The notes under the pieces: model-generated | Told to the model about the DNA's origin: nothing | The model's input: only the letters and a program-made list of their open reading frames with translations | The model's database searches: none | Program-made: the position numbers and the translations under genes | Shown here: positions 8,376 through 16,818 of the stretch, piece after piece | Layout: every line of letters begins with the position of its first letter | Numbering within the stretch: position 1 is the first letter of the stretch | Assembly (NCBI RefSeq): GCF_000513115.1 | Contig: NZ_BAUU01000037.1 | Span: 1-37,791 of the forward strand | Source: Halalkalibacter hemicellulosilyticusJCM 9152 | GTDB lineage: Bacteria; Bacillota; Bacilli; Bacillales; Bacillaceae_D | Length of the DNA stretch: 37,791 nucleotides | Direction: 5' to 3'

Positions 8376-9254
8376 ATGAACAGAGTTATGTCAGATAAAA
8401 AAGTGATTGCTTTATACGTTCTCCCTGCATTCATTCTTTTGTTAGTCCTAGTATATATTCCTATCATCATGACAGGATATTATGGATTAATGGATTGGGA
8501 TGGTATAGGGCAAATGACGTTTATTGGCTTAGAAAATTATATACAGCTTTTCAGCGATAATATGTTTTGGCAAAGCGCTTGGCATTCTTTTTTGCTTGCT
8601 TTGTTTTCTGTCTTGAGTTTGGGATTGTATTTACTTGTATCAATTGTTCTATCCGGGAAGGTCAAAGGTGCTCAACTATTTCGTAAAATTTATTTAATCC
8701 CAATGCTATTGTCATCGGTTGCTATTGCTCAGCTATGGATGCGAGTGTACCATCCTTCAAACGGAATTATGAATCGATTTTTGATGTCAATCGGTGTGGA
8801 ACAGCCACCGCTTTGGTTATCAGATACGAGTATTGTGTTATATGCCATCTTTATTCCGATTTTATGGCAGTACGCTGGATTTTACATACTGATTTATTAT
8901 GCCGCGTTAAAAAATATACCCGATTCTCTAGTGGAGGCTGCTCGAATTGATGGAGCTTCCCCATGGCAAATCGCTTACAAAATTAAAGTGCCGCTCATAG
9001 CTGGAGTGATAAAAGTCACGGTTGTATTAGCGGTCGTAGGTTCTTTAAAATATTTTGATTTAATTTATGTGATGACAGATGGTGGACCTAATGGAGCAAG
9101 TGAAGTGATGGCTTCATATATGTATAAGTTAGCCTTTCGAACAAATGACTTTGGATACGGCAGTGCAGCTGGTTTTCTATTACTTCTTATTTGTCTCATT
9201 GTTACATGGCTCATTAGAAAGCTAACTGAATCAAAAGATTCGATTCAATATTGA
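8376..9254 (+). CDS. Sugar ABC transporter permease (MalF/UgpA type)
   Basis: Inner-membrane permease of a CUT1 carbohydrate importer. The 292-residue protein has about six TM helices and the EAA loop that docks the ATPase (EAARIDGASPWQIAYKIKVP, about residues 187-206). ATG 8376 follows AAGGAGATGGG with usable spacing; upstream in-frame ATGs lie before that site. It is followed after 19 bp by the second permease. The family is clear; the substrate is not. Confidence 0.92.
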   Translation: MNRVMSDKKVIALYVLPAFILLLVLVYIPIIMTGYYGLMDWDGIGQMTFIGLENYIQLFSDNMFWQSAWHSFLLALFSVLSLGLYLLVSIVLSGKVKGAQLFRKIYLIPMLLSSVAIAQLWMRVYHPSNGIMNRFLMSIGVEQPPLWLSDTSIVLYAIFIPILWQYAGFYILIYYAALKNIPDSLVEAARIDGASPWQIAYKIKVPLIAGVIKVTVVLAVVGSLKYFDLIYVMTDGGPNGASEVMASYMYKLAFRTNDFGYGSAAGFLLLLICLIVTWLIRKLTESKDSIQY

Positions 9255-9273
9255 TGAAAGGAGGATGGTAACG

Positions 9274-10161
9274 ATGAATGCATCCACACAAATGAAAAGT
9301 AATCGTTCTTCTGTTCAAAAGGAAACGAGATCGATGCTTTCAAAACTAAGTATGATCGTTTTGTATGTGATTTTAATAATTGTGGCGATTTTGCAAATTC
9401 TCCCGTTAATATGGTTACTCTTATTTTCTCTAAAGGATAATCAGGAGGTCTTCCAGCTTGCCCCATTTGCGATTCCTTCTGATCCGAAGTGGGAAAACTA
9501 TGTAAAAGTATGGACAGAGGGCAATATAAGCCTTTATTTTTTTAATAGTGTTTGGATTACAGTGACGGCTGTTGTTTTAACGGTTTTACTAGCAAGCTTT
9601 GTAACATATGCAATTACGCGTATGAGGTGGAAACTTAGTAAACTCGTATTAGGTTTATTTATGGTTGGTTTAATGATTCCTGTGCATTCAACGCTTATTC
9701 CGTTATTTAGCTTCTATACAAATATAGGATTGATGAATCATCCTATGTCGATTGTTTTAACATATACAGCCTTTAATTTACCTCTGACGATTATGATTTT
9801 ACTAGGCTTCTATCAAACGCTTCCACGTGAGGTGGAGGAGGCGGCTGTGATGGATGGGTGCTCTGTGCATCGGATCTTTTTCCAAATCATGCTGCCAATG
9901 ACAACACCAGTGCTTGCAACGACAGCTATTATTAATATGATTTATAATTGGAATGAATTTGTTTTTGTAAACACTTTTATTAGCTCTGATCGTTATAAGA
10001 CGCTGACAGTAGGTATTCAAAATTTTATAGGGCAATATACTACTGATTGGGGAGCCATTGGGGCAACCTTAATGATTAGTATTATTCCTATTTTGCTCTC
10101 TTTCTTATTTTTAAGTAATCGTATTGTTGAAGGGATTACATCGGGTTCTGTAAAAGGGTGA
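9274..10161 (+). CDS. Sugar ABC transporter permease (MalG/UgpE type)
   Basis: Second permease of the CUT1 importer, 295 residues with six predicted TM helices, starting after a hydrophilic N-terminal tail (about 25 residues). The EAA motif reads EEAAVMDGCSVHRIFFQIML near residues 188-207. ATG 9274 is chosen because AGGAGG ends directly at an earlier in-frame ATG (9265), too close for that one to be used. The three transporter genes and the two-component system form one functional unit: sensor, regulator, capture and import. Confidence 0.92.
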   Translation: MNASTQMKSNRSSVQKETRSMLSKLSMIVLYVILIIVAILQILPLIWLLLFSLKDNQEVFQLAPFAIPSDPKWENYVKVWTEGNISLYFFNSVWITVTAVVLTVLLASFVTYAITRMRWKLSKLVLGLFMVGLMIPVHSTLIPLFSFYTNIGLMNHPMSIVLTYTAFNLPLTIMILLGFYQTLPREVEEAAVMDGCSVHRIFFQIMLPMTTPVLATTAIINMIYNWNEFVFVNTFISSDRYKTLTVGIQNFIGQYTTDWGAIGATLMISIIPILLSFLFLSNRIVEGITSGSVKG

Positions 10162-10201
10162 GCATAACTGTCCGGTGGGAGGAAGCGAATGCATGCGATC
10201 C

Positions 10202-10264
10202 CTCATTCCTCTAATTCGGCTATTCTAACACATGTTGCACACTTTTTGTTCAATTAGAGGAATG
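10202..10264. repeat. REP-like inverted repeat, copy cluster 1
   Basis: CATTCCTCTAATT (10204-10216) is perfectly complementary to 10252-10264, about 35 nt apart. The same 15-bp unit, consensus CTCATTCCKCTATTT, recurs at 12472-12636 and 23056-23221. It lies just after the permease stop and may act as a terminator or mRNA-end structure. Confidence 0.6.
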
Positions 10265-10370
10265 GCGATTCCCTATCATTCCTTGTTATCGCTGTTTCAC
10301 CCAATTAGCAGCAGGAGGATTACTTATGGGTTCTCTTAGGCGCTTTGAGGATCTTTACTATTCAAACATG

Positions 10371-10413
10371 AGAGCACTGAAAAATACGAATCATTTTTTT
10401 TCAGTGCTCTTTC
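10371..10413. terminator. Bidirectional terminator-like hairpin nested in a larger inverted repeat
   Basis: AGAGCACTGAAAAA (10371-10384) pairs with 10397-10410, with A and T runs on both sides, so it can terminate in either direction. It is enclosed by a looser inverted repeat (GGGTTCTCTTAGGCG at 10328-10342 against 10435-10452). The rest of the 372-bp gap holds the REP-like pair before it and the promoter after it. Confidence 0.55.
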
Positions 10414-10463
10414 CAATGGCTCCACTCGTTACTCGCCTAATACGAGAACCCCACTCATATACA

Positions 10464-10493
10464 TTGGCTCAATCGTCCTCTTTATGCTAGGAT
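10464..10493 (+). promoter_or_regulatory. Candidate promoter of the Cys/Met-metabolism gene
   Basis: TTGGCT (10464-10469) and TAGGAT (10488-10493), 18 bp apart, with TGC before the -10 (extended -10). It is 40 bp before the start codon. The words CCTCTTTATGCTAG are shared with the moeA promoter region. Confidence 0.4.
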
Positions 10494-10533
10494 TTAATAG
10501 TAGCTTAGCTCATTGATATAAGGGGATGTTGAG

Positions 10534-11673
10534 ATGAAGGATAAACAGTTTGATACGAGGGCGGTTCATTTTCAATCTAAGGAGCCGGCGCGAAATACTA
10601 GTAAAGCAAAGCCGATCTATCAAACATCAGCTTTTGTATTTAAAGATTTAGATGATATGGAAAGTTTCTATGAAGGAGAAAAGGAGTATTTGTATTCTCG
10701 TTACAGTAATCCAAATACAGATGATCTAGGAAAGGGAATTGCTTTATTAGAGAATGCAGAAGATGGAGTAGCGACTTCTTCAGGGATGGCAGCTATCCTA
10801 GCGGGAATACTAGTAGTAGCAAAGCAAGGAGATCATATTCTCGCATCGGAGGATTTGTATGGTGGAACATATCAGTTGTTTGCTGATGAGGTGACTTCTC
10901 TTGGTATCGAGGTAGAATTTGTTTCCTTTGAGGACCTAGCTAATGTGAAGGGAGCCATTAAATCGAATACGGTTCTTCTTTACACAGAGTCAGTAACAAA
11001 CCCTCTATTGCGCGTTGAAGATGTAGAAGGGATTATTCAATTAGGTAAAGAATATCGCGTAAAGGTGATGATTGACAATACATTTGCAACACCGTATTTA
11101 TTACAGCCCTATGTGTTAGGAGCGGATTTGGTTATTCATAGTGCTACGAAATATATTGGAGGGCATAGTGATGTGACCGCAGGCGTATTAGTCGGACACG
11201 AAAGCTTAATTGCAAAAGCTCGATCGAAAATAATTACAATGGGTTGCAATTTAAGTCCATTTGAAGCTTGGTTGGCGTGTCGAGGGTTAAAAACGTTAAG
11301 TGTTCGTATGGATAAGCAGTGTAGAAATGCCCAAGCGTTAGCGCATGCATTGGAAGAAGATCCTAATATTCATCGAGTCTATTACCCGGGGTTTGTTTCA
11401 GGAAAAGGAAACGGCGCAATGGTAAGTGTAGATTTGGCTGATCATGTCGATGTAGAAGTCTTTTTTAAATCATTAGATTGGATAAAGATTGCTCCTACTC
11501 TTGCAGGAGTGGAAACGACGGTTTCGTATCCGTTAAGAACGTCACATCGAACGATTCCTGAAGAGTTGCAAAAGGAGCTAGGGATTGGTAAGCAGCTTGT
11601 GCGTATTTCTGTTGGAATTGAAGATGAGATGGATATCGTTGAGACGTTTAAGAAGGCAATACGATTAAGTTAA
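10534..11673 (+). CDS. PLP-dependent Cys/Met-metabolism enzyme (cystathionine lyase/synthase family)
   Basis: Fold-type I PLP enzyme of the trans-sulfuration family, which includes cystathionine gamma-synthase, gamma- and beta-lyase and methionine gamma-lyase. The 379-residue protein has the family order: DTRAVH at the N-terminus, SRYSNPNTDDL near 57, the cofactor-binding SSGMAAI, DNTFATPY, and the Schiff-base lysine in HSATKYIGGHSDVTAG (Lys206). The C-terminus has the substrate-carboxylate region LVRISVGIED. Sequence alone does not separate lyase from synthase, so no symbol is given. AAGGGGAT precedes the ATG. It stands alone, with terminator-like hairpins on the upstream side. Confidence 0.88.
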   Translation: MKDKQFDTRAVHFQSKEPARNTSKAKPIYQTSAFVFKDLDDMESFYEGEKEYLYSRYSNPNTDDLGKGIALLENAEDGVATSSGMAAILAGILVVAKQGDHILASEDLYGGTYQLFADEVTSLGIEVEFVSFEDLANVKGAIKSNTVLLYTESVTNPLLRVEDVEGIIQLGKEYRVKVMIDNTFATPYLLQPYVLGADLVIHSATKYIGGHSDVTAGVLVGHESLIAKARSKIITMGCNLSPFEAWLACRGLKTLSVRMDKQCRNAQALAHALEEDPNIHRVYYPGFVSGKGNGAMVSVDLADHVDVEVFFKSLDWIKIAPTLAGVETTVSYPLRTSHRTIPEELQKELGIGKQLVRISVGIEDEMDIVETFKKAIRLS

Positions 11674-11853
11674 AGACGTTGCATTAAAAAAGAATGTATA
11701 AAAAAGAATAAACTGGTTCATCCTTATAAGGAAATCGTCATTTGCAGGATAGTAACATATAGTTAAAGCCTGCACGAACCAACGGCAAGCTCCCCCACTT
11801 GTCGAAGGTTCTTCTTTTTTTGAAGAAGAATTAATAAAATTTTGGGAAGAAAA

Positions 11854-11897
11854 TGTGTGAAAAGCATAGAGGATGTTGGCAAACTCAAAGGAGAACG
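11854..11897 (+). repeat. 44-bp direct repeat, left copy (flanking the 5S/tRNA unit)
   Basis: Matches 12371-12414 at 40 of 44 positions (both begin TGTGTGAAAAGCATAGAGG). The copies bracket the 5S rRNA and tRNA-fMet genes. The gap 11674-11850 otherwise shows only AT-rich sequence and weak hairpins. Confidence 0.7.
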
Positions 11898-11909
11898 CAC
11901 GCCGCTTTA

Positions 11910-11936
11910 AAGAAAAGACGTTGTTACGTTTTTCTT
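11910..11936 (+). terminator. Terminator-like hairpin upstream of the 5S promoter
   Basis: AAGAAAA and ACG pair with CGT and TTTTCTT (one G-U or bulge), with the arm ending in a T-rich run. It would insulate the 5S unit from upstream transcription. A weaker relative lies at about 12748-12774. Confidence 0.45.
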
Positions 11937-11955
11937 ATCTAATTTTTAAAAACAG

Positions 11956-11984
11956 TTGCTATTGAATTTTATTCATGATACAAT
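11956..11984 (+). promoter_or_regulatory. Promoter of the 5S rRNA-tRNA unit
   Basis: TTGCTA (11956-11961) and TACAAT (11979-11984) are exactly 17 bp apart, ending 24 bp before the 5S gene. This is a good sigma-A promoter placed to transcribe 5S directly, with no 16S or 23S in between. Confidence 0.7.
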
Positions 11985-12008
11985 TGATCTTGCTTGTTAA
12001 TAAAGAAG

Positions 12009-12124
12009 TCTGGTGGCGATAGCGAAGAGGTCACACCCGTTCCCATGCCGAACACGGTCGTTAAGCTCTTCTGCGCCGATGGTAGTTGGGGGCTTCCCCC
12101 TGTGAGAGTAGGACGTTGCCAGTC
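12009..12124 (+). rRNA. rrf: 5S ribosomal RNA
   Basis: About 116 nt closely matching Bacillus 5S rRNA: TGGTGGCGATAGCGAAGAGG, then CACACCCGTTCCCATGCCGA, GTTAAGCTCTTC, GGGGCTTCCCCCTGTGAGAG and TAGGACG. The terminal stem pairs CTGGTGG with TTGCCAG. No 16S or 23S sequence lies upstream: 5S is preceded directly by its own promoter. Ends are approximate. Apparent open reading frames across it are not genes. Confidence 0.95.
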
Positions 12125-12222
12125 TTCTTATTTTAACACGACGCATGAAAGCGTCAAAGAGAATCGAGAAGAGGATATGTCCTCATCGAAGAAAAAGACA
12201 TCATCCATATACTATGAAACGA

Positions 12223-12296
<74 letters not shown>

Positions 12297-12301
12297 TACC
12301 G

Positions 12302-12337
12302 AAAAAAAGCCGAAACGTATATGTTTCGGCTTTTTTT
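12302..12337 (+). terminator. Intrinsic terminator of the 5S-tRNA unit
   Basis: AGCCGAAAC (12308-12316), a 6-nt loop, its perfect complement (12323-12331), flanked by A7 and T7. Strong and probably bidirectional. Confidence 0.85.
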
Positions 12338-12370
12338 AAGAATTAGAAAGCATAAAATTTGAGGAAGTCA

Positions 12371-12414
12371 TGTGTGAAAAGCATAGAGGGTGTAGGCAAA
12401 TTCAAAGGAGAGCG
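12371..12414 (+). repeat. 44-bp direct repeat, right copy
   Basis: Partner of 11854-11897 (40 of 44 identical). The pair frames the 5S-tRNA unit, consistent with a duplication or recombination scar. Confidence 0.7.
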
Positions 12415-12471
12415 ACGGCTGCGCACGTTTAGCAGAAGCGTGAGGCAAAGACCACGTGCTCTACGCGGTTC

Positions 12472-12636
12472 CTCATTCCTCTATTTCCTCCCTCATTCTA
12501 TGTTTCATGTCGTTACGGTTTCTCATTCCGCTATTTAAGCTGAATGAGTCCAAAAGGAGTCATAAAAGCCAAAATAGCGGAATGTGAACGACATTTTCTT
12601 TCCAGAAGCGTTTTTTCTCTGATTTAGAGGAATGAG
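12472..12636. repeat. REP-like inverted repeats, cluster 2
   Basis: Four copies of the 15-bp unit: 12472-12486, 12522-12536, and inverted copies at 12572-12586 and 12622-12636. The inner pair (CATTCCGCTATTT, 12524-12536, against 12572-12584) is perfectly complementary; the outer pair is nearly so, giving a nested palindrome. The rest of the gap to thiL has nothing else recognisable beyond an AT-rich hairpin near 12750. Confidence 0.6.
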
Positions 12637-12866
12637 GATTACCTTTGTTGGTTGCGTTGTGCAAGTAGGTTCGCAAAAGCTGTTCCCTACGCTTGATACT
12701 CGTATTTATGAGCTAAACTCTATTAACGACTCCGCACACTGCTTAAAATAAAAGACGTTGTCGCGTTTTTCTTTTAAAAATTAGAAGGTTAATCAAGCGA
12801 ACTCGAGGGTGGCGTCGAAGAAATGCTGTACGTCATTTTTCTACGACCTGATTGAGGAGTGGTATC

Positions 12867-13856
12867 ATGAAGGATGAATTTGAATTTATTGAATCCATTA
12901 CTCCACGACAGACTGACCAGGCCTCCCTTGTTAAAGGCATAGGAGACGATGCAGCGGTTTATCGTGGTTCAGACGAATATGATGAGGTTATTTGCGTTGA
13001 TACGATGGTAGAAGGCGTACATTTTCGCCGAGATACACTGACTCCGTTTCAAATAGGGAAGAAAGCATTAGCCATTAATGTGAGTGATCTAGCAGCAATG
13101 GGTGCCCAGCCTATTTATTATATCGTTTCAGTTGCAGCGTCTGCTGATTGGAAGCAAGAGGAGCTAGAAGATGTGTATAAAGGTATGTTTGATTTAGCTC
13201 AAGAATACAAAATGGATTTAATTGGTGGAGATACGGTATCGACACCTGATACACTTGTCTTAACGGTTACGGTAATTGGTCGAGTGGAACGTAATCGCGC
13301 AGTCTATCGGCATACAGCTAAGCCGGGAGATGTTGTGTTCATAACGGGTTATGCTGGTCGGTCAGCAGCCGGTTTAGATTTGTTGTTTGAAAAAGGTGTA
13401 AATGGATCTTTCTCCCTAGAAGAGCAAAAGCTTGTTAAAGCACATCAGGAACCTCAGCCTCACGTAAAGGCAGGTCGGATTTTATGTCAGACAGGCGTTC
13501 GAGTATCATTAAATGATGTAAGTGATGGAGTAGCAAGTGAGGCAAATGAATTAGCAGAAGCGAGTAATGTGAGGATACATATTGATGCGCGACATATTCC
13601 AATTGATGAAGCGATGTCTAGCTATTCACGAGAACAGCAATTAGAGTATGTGTTTTTCGGAGGGGAAGATTTTGTTTTAATTGGAACGGTTAAGGAAGAA
13701 GATTTCAGTAAGGTTGAGGAATTCTTTAAAGAGGAAGGGTTATTCATAACGAAAATCGGACATGTTCTAAGTGGGGAAGGTGTCTATTTGAAAGAAGAGA
13801 ATCAATTAACGAGACTTGAAAAAAAAGGTTATAACCATTTTCAAAAGCGTGGGTGA
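12867..13856 (+). CDS. thiL: Thiamine-monophosphate kinase ThiL
   Basis: ThiL phosphorylates thiamine monophosphate to the active diphosphate, the last step of thiamine cofactor synthesis. The 329-residue protein starts MKDEFEFIESITPRQTD and has the ThiL/PurM-like marks GIGDDAAVY (about 26-34), DTMVEGVHF, INVSDLAAMGA, LIGGDTVSTPD, LNDVSDGVA and FFGGEDFVLIG. ATG 12867 follows GAGGAGTG. The tsaE gene starts a few bases after its stop, and the five genes thiL to tsaD form an operon as in B. subtilis. Confidence 0.95.
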   Translation: MKDEFEFIESITPRQTDQASLVKGIGDDAAVYRGSDEYDEVICVDTMVEGVHFRRDTLTPFQIGKKALAINVSDLAAMGAQPIYYIVSVAASADWKQEELEDVYKGMFDLAQEYKMDLIGGDTVSTPDTLVLTVTVIGRVERNRAVYRHTAKPGDVVFITGYAGRSAAGLDLLFEKGVNGSFSLEEQKLVKAHQEPQPHVKAGRILCQTGVRVSLNDVSDGVASEANELAEASNVRIHIDARHIPIDEAMSSYSREQQLEYVFFGGEDFVLIGTVKEEDFSKVEEFFKEEGLFITKIGHVLSGEGVYLKEENQLTRLEKKGYNHFQKRG

Positions 13857-13864
13857 AGTTTAAT

Positions 13865-14320
13865 ATGGAGACATGGTCAATACGAACGATGGCACCAGAA
13901 GAAACGATGGTATTTGCTGAAAAGCTTGGAGCGCTTGTCCAACAAGGTGATGTTATCACACTTGAAGGGGATTTAGGAGCTGGCAAAACGAGCTTTACAA
14001 AAGGCCTGGCTAAAGGTTTAGGAGTAAAAAAAGTGGTCAATAGCCCCACTTTTACGATCATGAAGCAATATAAAGGGCGAATCCCACTTTATCATATGGA
14101 TGTTTATCGTCTTGAAAATGAATATGAAGATCTTGGATTTGAGGAGTATTTCTATGGAGATGGTGTGACCGTTATTGAGTGGCCTTCAATGATTGTTGCG
14201 CAATTACCACAAGATCGATTAAAGATCACGATTGAATATAAAGGTGAAAGTGAACGACTTATTATGATCGAAGCAACAGGATCACGATCGAGTGAGTTAA
14301 GTAAGGAGTTAGCGGTATGA
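13865..14320 (+). CDS. tsaE: tRNA t6A biosynthesis ATPase TsaE
   Basis: TsaE is the P-loop ATPase that works with TsaB and TsaD to make N6-threonylcarbamoyladenosine at position 37 of ANN-decoding tRNAs. Walker A GDLGAGKTS is near residues 35-43, followed by VNSPTFTI and LYHMDVYR, the family hallmarks. Length 151 is typical. I prefer ATG 13865; an in-frame GTG at 13853 overlaps the thiL stop and has no better ribosome site. Its stop overlaps the tsaB ATG (ATGA). Confidence 0.94.
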   Translation: METWSIRTMAPEETMVFAEKLGALVQQGDVITLEGDLGAGKTSFTKGLAKGLGVKKVVNSPTFTIMKQYKGRIPLYHMDVYRLENEYEDLGFEEYFYGDGVTVIEWPSMIVAQLPQDRLKITIEYKGESERLIMIEATGSRSSELSKELAV

Positions 14321-15030
14321 CAAAGATTTTAGCGATTGATACATCCTCTTATGTGATGGGCGTTGCTGTGACAGAAGATCAATCGGTTCGTGGAGAATTG
14401 ATTACAAATATAAAAAAAAATCACTCATTACGCTTAATGCCGGCTATTTCCCAATTGATGAAAGAAGTAGACATGCATCCTAGTGAGCTTGATCGAATTG
14501 TTGTGGCAAATGGACCTGGGTCGTATACAGGGGTACGAATTGGTGTGACAACTGCGAAAACACTCGCCTGGTCATTAAAAATACCAATTGTCGGGGTTTC
14601 TAGTATCGCTTTAATGGCACAATCGGGCCGTTATTTTAATGGAGATATTGTTCCAATAGTAGATGCAAGAAGAGGACAAGTATATACTGGCTTATATTCG
14701 TTTGAAAAAGAAGTTTACACGACAGTTAAAGAGGATCGACTAGTCATGCTAGATAGTTGGCTAGAAGAATTGGCGCAACGAGAAAAGCCGATCTTGATTG
14801 TCGGTCAAGATGCAAAGCTACATCGTGAAACGATAAGTGCTGCGTTAGGGGATAACGTATTATTCTCTCCTGCCACGTTAGCGGTTCCGAGGCCTTCCGA
14901 ATTAGCGTTCATGGGTAGAAAGCAAGAAGTTAGTCAAAATGTACATCAATTGGTTCCTAACTATATTCAGCTAGCTGAAGCGGAGGCCAAATGGTTACAA
15001 GCTCAGACAGAAAAGAGCGAGTCTAAATGA
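14317..15030 (+). CDS. tsaB: t6A biosynthesis protein TsaB
   Basis: TsaB is the inactive TsaD paralogue that scaffolds the t6A complex. The 237-residue protein has the ASKHA-fold N-terminus ILAIDTSSYVMGVAV, the VVANGPGSYTGVRIG loop (about residues 61-75), and VDARRGQVYTG (about 113-123). TAAGGAG precedes the ATG, which overlaps the tsaE stop by 4 bp; its own stop overlaps rimI likewise. Confidence 0.94.
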   Translation: MTKILAIDTSSYVMGVAVTEDQSVRGELITNIKKNHSLRLMPAISQLMKEVDMHPSELDRIVVANGPGSYTGVRIGVTTAKTLAWSLKIPIVGVSSIALMAQSGRYFNGDIVPIVDARRGQVYTGLYSFEKEVYTTVKEDRLVMLDSWLEELAQREKPILIVGQDAKLHRETISAALGDNVLFSPATLAVPRPSELAFMGRKQEVSQNVHQLVPNYIQLAEAEAKWLQAQTEKSESK

Positions 15031-15503
15031 TTGAACAAGAAGAAAAGGAAGAAAAATATACCTTTCGATTTATGACGCCTGAGGATATTGAGGATGTCGT
15101 GCGTGTAGAACGTGATGCGTTTCGTGTGCCTTGGGATCCAAGCGTATTTATGCAAGAGCTTACGTTGAATCAATTTGCTCATTATATTGTATATGAAGAA
15201 AGTGGAACTATTTTTGGTTATTGTGGAATGTGGGTGGTTATGGAGGAAGCACAAATTACGAATGTCGGTATTCACTCGAGTCACCGTGGACAAGGACATG
15301 GAGAAAGGCTAATGCGCTATGTGCTCGCTTTCTTACGACATCTCGGTGTTGTCAAGGTTTCCTTGGAAGTAAGAGTGTCCAATGAAGTTGCTCAGCGGCT
15401 ATATAAGAAGGTTGGCTTTCTGAAAGGCGGCATTCGAAAAAATTATTATGCGGATAATCAGGAAGACGCATTAGTCATGTGGGTGGAATTAGATGATGAA
15501 TGA
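15027..15503 (+). CDS. rimI: Ribosomal protein S18 alanine N-acetyltransferase RimI
   Basis: GNAT-family N-acetyltransferase, 158 residues. The core reads [16 protein letters not shown] near the N-terminus, GYCGMWV, the acetyl-CoA-binding [15 protein letters not shown] (about 92-106) and a late [17 protein letters not shown] segment, all typical of RimI. The position between tsaB and tsaD is conserved in Bacillus (ydiD). Start and stop overlap its neighbours by 4 and 11 bp. Confidence 0.92.
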   Translation: MIEQEEKEEKYTFRFMTPEDIEDVVRVERDAFRVPWDPSVFMQELTLNQFAHYIVYEESGTIFGYCGMWVVMEEAQITNVGIHSSHRGQGHGERLMRYVLAFLRHLGVVKVSLEVRVSNEVAQRLYKKVGFLKGGIRKNYYADNQEDALVMWVELDDE

Positions 15504-16512
15504 TGAGTTAATATTAGCAATTGAAACAAGCTGCGATGAAACATCTGCTGCTGTCGTACGAAATGGACGAAATGTGTTAAGTAATATCGTGTCTTCTCAA
15601 GTGGAAAGTCATAAGAGGTTTGGCGGAGTCGTTCCTGAGATTGCGTCAAGGCATCATGTTGAACAAATAACGATCATTGTAGAAGAGGCAATGAAAGAGG
15701 CTGATGTATCATTTGCTGACTTAGATGCAGTAGCCGTAACGGAAGGTCCAGGGTTAGTAGGGGCATTACTAATTGGTGTACATGCTGCGAAAGCAATAGC
15801 CTTTGCTCATGACTTGCCTTTAATTGGTGTCCATCACATTGCAGGACATATTTATGCGAATCAATTAACAATGGAGTCTTTTCACTTTCCGGCAATTGCA
15901 CTTGTCGTTTCAGGTGGGCATACAGAGCTTGTTTACTTAAAGGAGCACGGAGCGTTTGAGATTATTGGAGAAACACGGGATGATGCTGTAGGTGAAGCAT
16001 ATGATAAAGTAGCTCGTACCATTGGATTGCCTTACCCTGGGGGACCGCATATCGACCGGTTAGCAGCGGAAGGTGAACCAACCATTTCATTACCACGTGC
16101 ATGGCTAGAGCCTGATTCATATGATTTTAGTTTCAGTGGATTAAAATCAGCGGTCATTAATACGGTTCACAATTATAAGCAACGTAATGAACAGCTTCCT
16201 ATTAACGATTTAGCAGCAAGCTTTCAGGCTAGTGTGATTGATGTATTAGTTCAAAAAACAAAGAGAGCTGCGAGTGAGTATGAAGTGAAGCAAATCGTAT
16301 TAGCAGGTGGAGTTGCTGCTAATAAAGGCTTAAGAACGGCGTTAAAAGATACATTTGCTGAATGTGATGTAGAAGTTAGTATTCCTCCATTACATCTTTG
16401 TACAGATAATGCGGCGATGATTGGGGCCGCAGCAAGTTTAAAGCTACGAACAAAGCAATTTTCAGGATATGATTTGAATGGAAACCCAGGTATTGATTTA
16501 GAGCAATGGTAA
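15493..16512 (+). CDS. tsaD: tRNA threonylcarbamoyladenosine transferase TsaD
   Basis: TsaD (formerly Gcp/YdiE) transfers the threonylcarbamoyl group to A37 of tRNA. The 339-residue protein has the metal-binding HHIAGH motif (His115 and His119), [10 protein letters not shown] at the N-terminus, [31 protein letters not shown] and [12 protein letters not shown], all in the right order. ATG 15493 follows GGTGG and overlaps rimI. It ends the thiL-tsaD operon and is followed by a terminator, then the DnaA-box cluster. Confidence 0.96.
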   Translation: MMNDELILAIETSCDETSAAVVRNGRNVLSNIVSSQVESHKRFGGVVPEIASRHHVEQITIIVEEAMKEADVSFADLDAVAVTEGPGLVGALLIGVHAAKAIAFAHDLPLIGVHHIAGHIYANQLTMESFHFPAIALVVSGGHTELVYLKEHGAFEIIGETRDDAVGEAYDKVARTIGLPYPGGPHIDRLAAEGEPTISLPRAWLEPDSYDFSFSGLKSAVINTVHNYKQRNEQLPINDLAASFQASVIDVLVQKTKRAASEYEVKQIVLAGGVAANKGLRTALKDTFAECDVEVSIPPLHLCTDNAAMIGAAASLKLRTKQFSGYDLNGNPGIDLEQW

Positions 16513-16531
16513 CGATATATCGTCGTATAAG

Positions 16532-16573
16532 AAAACACTTATTGGAGAATATAATCCTAATAAGTGTTTTTTT
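16532..16573 (+). terminator. Intrinsic terminator after tsaD
   Basis: AAAACACTTATT (16532-16543) pairs with AATAAGTGTTTT (16559-16570), and the arm runs on into more T residues. It closes the thiL-tsaD operon. Confidence 0.8.
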
Positions 16574-16599
16574 GCCTAGAAGTAAAAATAGGGGATAAC

Positions 16600-16789
16600 T
16601 TACCCACATACAATGTGGATAATGTGGATAATGTGGATAATGTGGAAAAGAGTGAAAAAGCTCCATTTTATCACGTTATGAGTGTGGTTAATGATTTGTG
16701 GGTAAAAGTGTGGATAATGTGTATAAGTTGCTTTGAGCAAGCTTTTACACGATTTTTTCTGTGTATAAACCTGTGTGTAGTGTGGATAT
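16600..16789. promoter_or_regulatory. DnaA-box cluster
   Basis: Four perfect DnaA boxes (TGTGGATAA, the complement of TTATCCACA) at 16614, 16623, 16632 and 16709; the first three are contiguous, giving a 9-bp tandem repeat. One-mismatch boxes are at 16600 (opposite orientation), 16641, 16683, 16697, 16718, 16760 and 16781. All but one point the same way. No dnaA, dnaN or AT-rich unwinding element is nearby, so this is not oriC. It resembles the B. subtilis DnaA-binding clusters outside oriC, one of which I recall being at gcp (tsaD). The cluster also occupies the promoter region of the next gene. Confidence 0.85.
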
Positions 16790-16818
16790 ATCGAATGTTT
16801 ATGTAGAGGCTGGTGAGT

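Noticed and set aside
16612-16647. 9-bp tandem repeat as a minisatellite or CRISPR-like array
   Set aside because: The unit TGTGGATAA is exactly the DnaA box, and more boxes follow with irregular spacing; there are no spacers of CRISPR length and no cas genes.
16600-16789. Chromosomal replication origin
   Set aside because: Although rich in DnaA boxes, it lacks dnaA/dnaN neighbours and an adjacent AT-rich unwinding region.
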